From the NCBI GenBank assembly GCA_013695175.1, contig JACDAZ010000107.1:1-12820 (forward strand): a stretch of DNA of 12,820 nt, read 5' to 3'. The stretch is from Flavisolibacter sp. Lineage in GTDB: Bacteria; Bacteroidota; Bacteroidia; Chitinophagales; Chitinophagaceae. The notes beneath the pieces were generated by a model, which saw only the letters and a list, made by a program, of their open reading frames with translations, was not told the DNA's origin and searched no databases. A program made the position numbers and the translations under genes. The first letter of the stretch is position 1; every line of letters starts with the position of its first letter. Shown piece after piece: positions 12,064-12,820 of the stretch.

Positions 12064-12820
12064 TTGATAAAAATTGGCAACATATCTCTTCCTGTTTTTC
12101 CCCTGTTACTCGCTCCTATGGAAGATGTGAGCGACCCGCCTTTTCGTGCTGTTTGTAAAATTAATGGTGCCGATTTGATGTATACTGAATTTATCAGCAG
12201 CGAAGGCTTGATTCGTGATGCCATAAAAAGCAGGCAAAAGCTGGATATTTATGATGCTGAACGACCAGTAGGTATTCAAATATTTGGTGGCGATGAAGAG
12301 GCAATGACATTAAGTGCAAAAATTGTTGAAGCCGTAAACCCCGATCTTGTTGATATCAATTTTGGTTGTCCTGTAAAAAAAGTTGTTTCTAAGGGAGCAG
12401 GTGCCGCCGTGCTGAAAGATGTAGACCTGATGGTTAGACTTACTAAGGCTGTTGTAAATTCTACCTCATTACCCGTTACAGTAAAAACAAGGTTAGGTTG
12501 GGATGATCATTCAATTAATATTGAAGAAGTAGCAGAACGTTTGCAGGATGTGGGTATAAAAGCATTAGGCATTCATGGTCGTACACGATGCCAGCTGTAT
12601 AAAGGTTCTGCCGACTGGGCACCTATTGCAAGAGTGAAAAATAATCAGCGTATAAAAATTCCCATTTTTGGTAATGGTGATATAGATACACCGGAAAAAG
12701 CATTGGAGTATAAAAACAGGTACGGTGTGGATGGAGTGATGATAGGCAGGGCTGCTATCGGCTATCCATGGATATTTAATGAAATAAAACACTTTGTAAA
12801 AACAGGTGAGCATTTACACC
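12064..12820 (+). CDS. dusB: tRNA-dihydrouridine synthase DusB, 3'-truncated by window edge
   Basis: FMN-dependent enzyme that reduces uridine to dihydrouridine in the tRNA D-loop; cytoplasmic. The frame is open without interruption to the window end (252 codons visible, family length about 330). The product opens M-I-K-I-G-N-I, then PLLLAPMEDVSDPPFRAVC (FMN-binding first strand), YTEFISSEGL, GIQIFGGDEE, and DINFGCPVKKV with catalytic Cys102. Further on are VKTRLGW (Lys141), GIHGRT (His171), GNGDI and GRAAIGYPWIF of the FMN phosphate site. The missing part is the C-terminal helical domain that binds tRNA. The start is TTG at 12064: homologues begin with the same MIKIGNI block and no ATG is available in frame before it. 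Divergent from the CPBP gene. Confidence 0.95.
   Translation, partial: MIKIGNISLPVFPLLLAPMEDVSDPPFRAVCKINGADLMYTEFISSEGLIRDAIKSRQKLDIYDAERPVGIQIFGGDEEAMTLSAKIVEAVNPDLVDINFGCPVKKVVSKGAGAAVLKDVDLMVRLTKAVVNSTSLPVTVKTRLGWDDHSINIEEVAERLQDVGIKALGIHGRTRCQLYKGSADWAPIARVKNNQRIKIPIFGNGDIDTPEKALEYKNRYGVDGVMIGRAAIGYPWIFNEIKHFVKTGEHLH

Noticed and set aside
11984..12064. N-terminal 27-residue extension of the CPBP protein
   Set aside because: It would abut the dusB start codon and remove all promoter space; the ATG at 11983 gives a normal N-terminus. Not fully excluded.
12003..12224. A 73-codon minus-strand frame across the dusB start
   Set aside because: It shadows the dusB N-terminus and the promoter region, with no recognisable protein features.
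12565..12813. An 82-codon minus-strand frame at the right edge
   Set aside because: It lies opposite the well-supported dusB coding frame.

Overview
The window (about 12.8 kb, AT-rich) looks like a chromosomal segment of a Bacteroidota bacterium, most likely a member of the Chitinophagaceae or a near relative. The grounds are a gliding-motility lipoprotein of the GldH family, a Bacteroidetes-style LpxD, a secreted CarboxypepD_reg-like protein, little sign of Shine-Dalgarno sequences, several TTG starts, and at least seven upstream copies of the Bacteroidetes promoter -7 element TAnnTTTG. There are no rRNA or tRNA genes, no transposase and no CRISPR array. Assignment below family level is inference.

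Layout. (1) 1-2597, plus strand: the 3' part of a 3-hydroxyacyl-CoA dehydrogenase gene, an extended-SDR epimerase/reductase, and a secreted protein with a carboxypeptidase-like regulatory domain. (2) 2598-3758, minus strand: an LpxD-type acyltransferase whose reading frame runs on into a lipoprotein-like tail, stop-to-stop with the previous gene. (3) 3759-4135: a divergent intergenic region with promoters and a strong GAAA-loop hairpin. (4) 4136-7260, plus strand: yicC, then a tight gldH / histidine kinase / response regulator cluster. (5) 7266-7964, minus strand, a classical SDR, divergent from a YjjG-like HAD phosphatase (8008-8706) across a 43-bp spacer carrying two opposed promoters. (6) A bidirectional terminator, then a 55-residue Lys-rich exported small protein on the minus strand (8742-8909). 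(7) About 500 bp of non-coding DNA holding three direct repeats (8962-9421). (8) 9438-11983, minus strand: a lipid/membrane cluster, CPBP-family membrane protease, cdsA and psd. (9) 12064 to the end, plus strand: dusB, cut by the window edge.

Working together. CdsA makes CDP-diacylglycerol and Psd converts phosphatidylserine to phosphatidylethanolamine, so the minus-strand cluster covers phospholipid head-group synthesis; the CPBP gene overlaps cdsA and is probably co-translated. LpxD belongs to lipid A synthesis. GldH and the two-component pair are packed closely enough to be one transcript, which suggests but does not prove a link between envelope or gliding and signalling.

The observations most worth checking are the LpxD-lipoprotein reading frame, where a single-base change in an A6 run would separate two normal-looking genes; the three-unit repeat array with 10-bp inverted ends and a GC-rich insert present in only two units; the small exported Lys-rich protein next to it; and the hairpin in the lpxD-yicC gap. 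I see no convincing complete novel multi-gene system.
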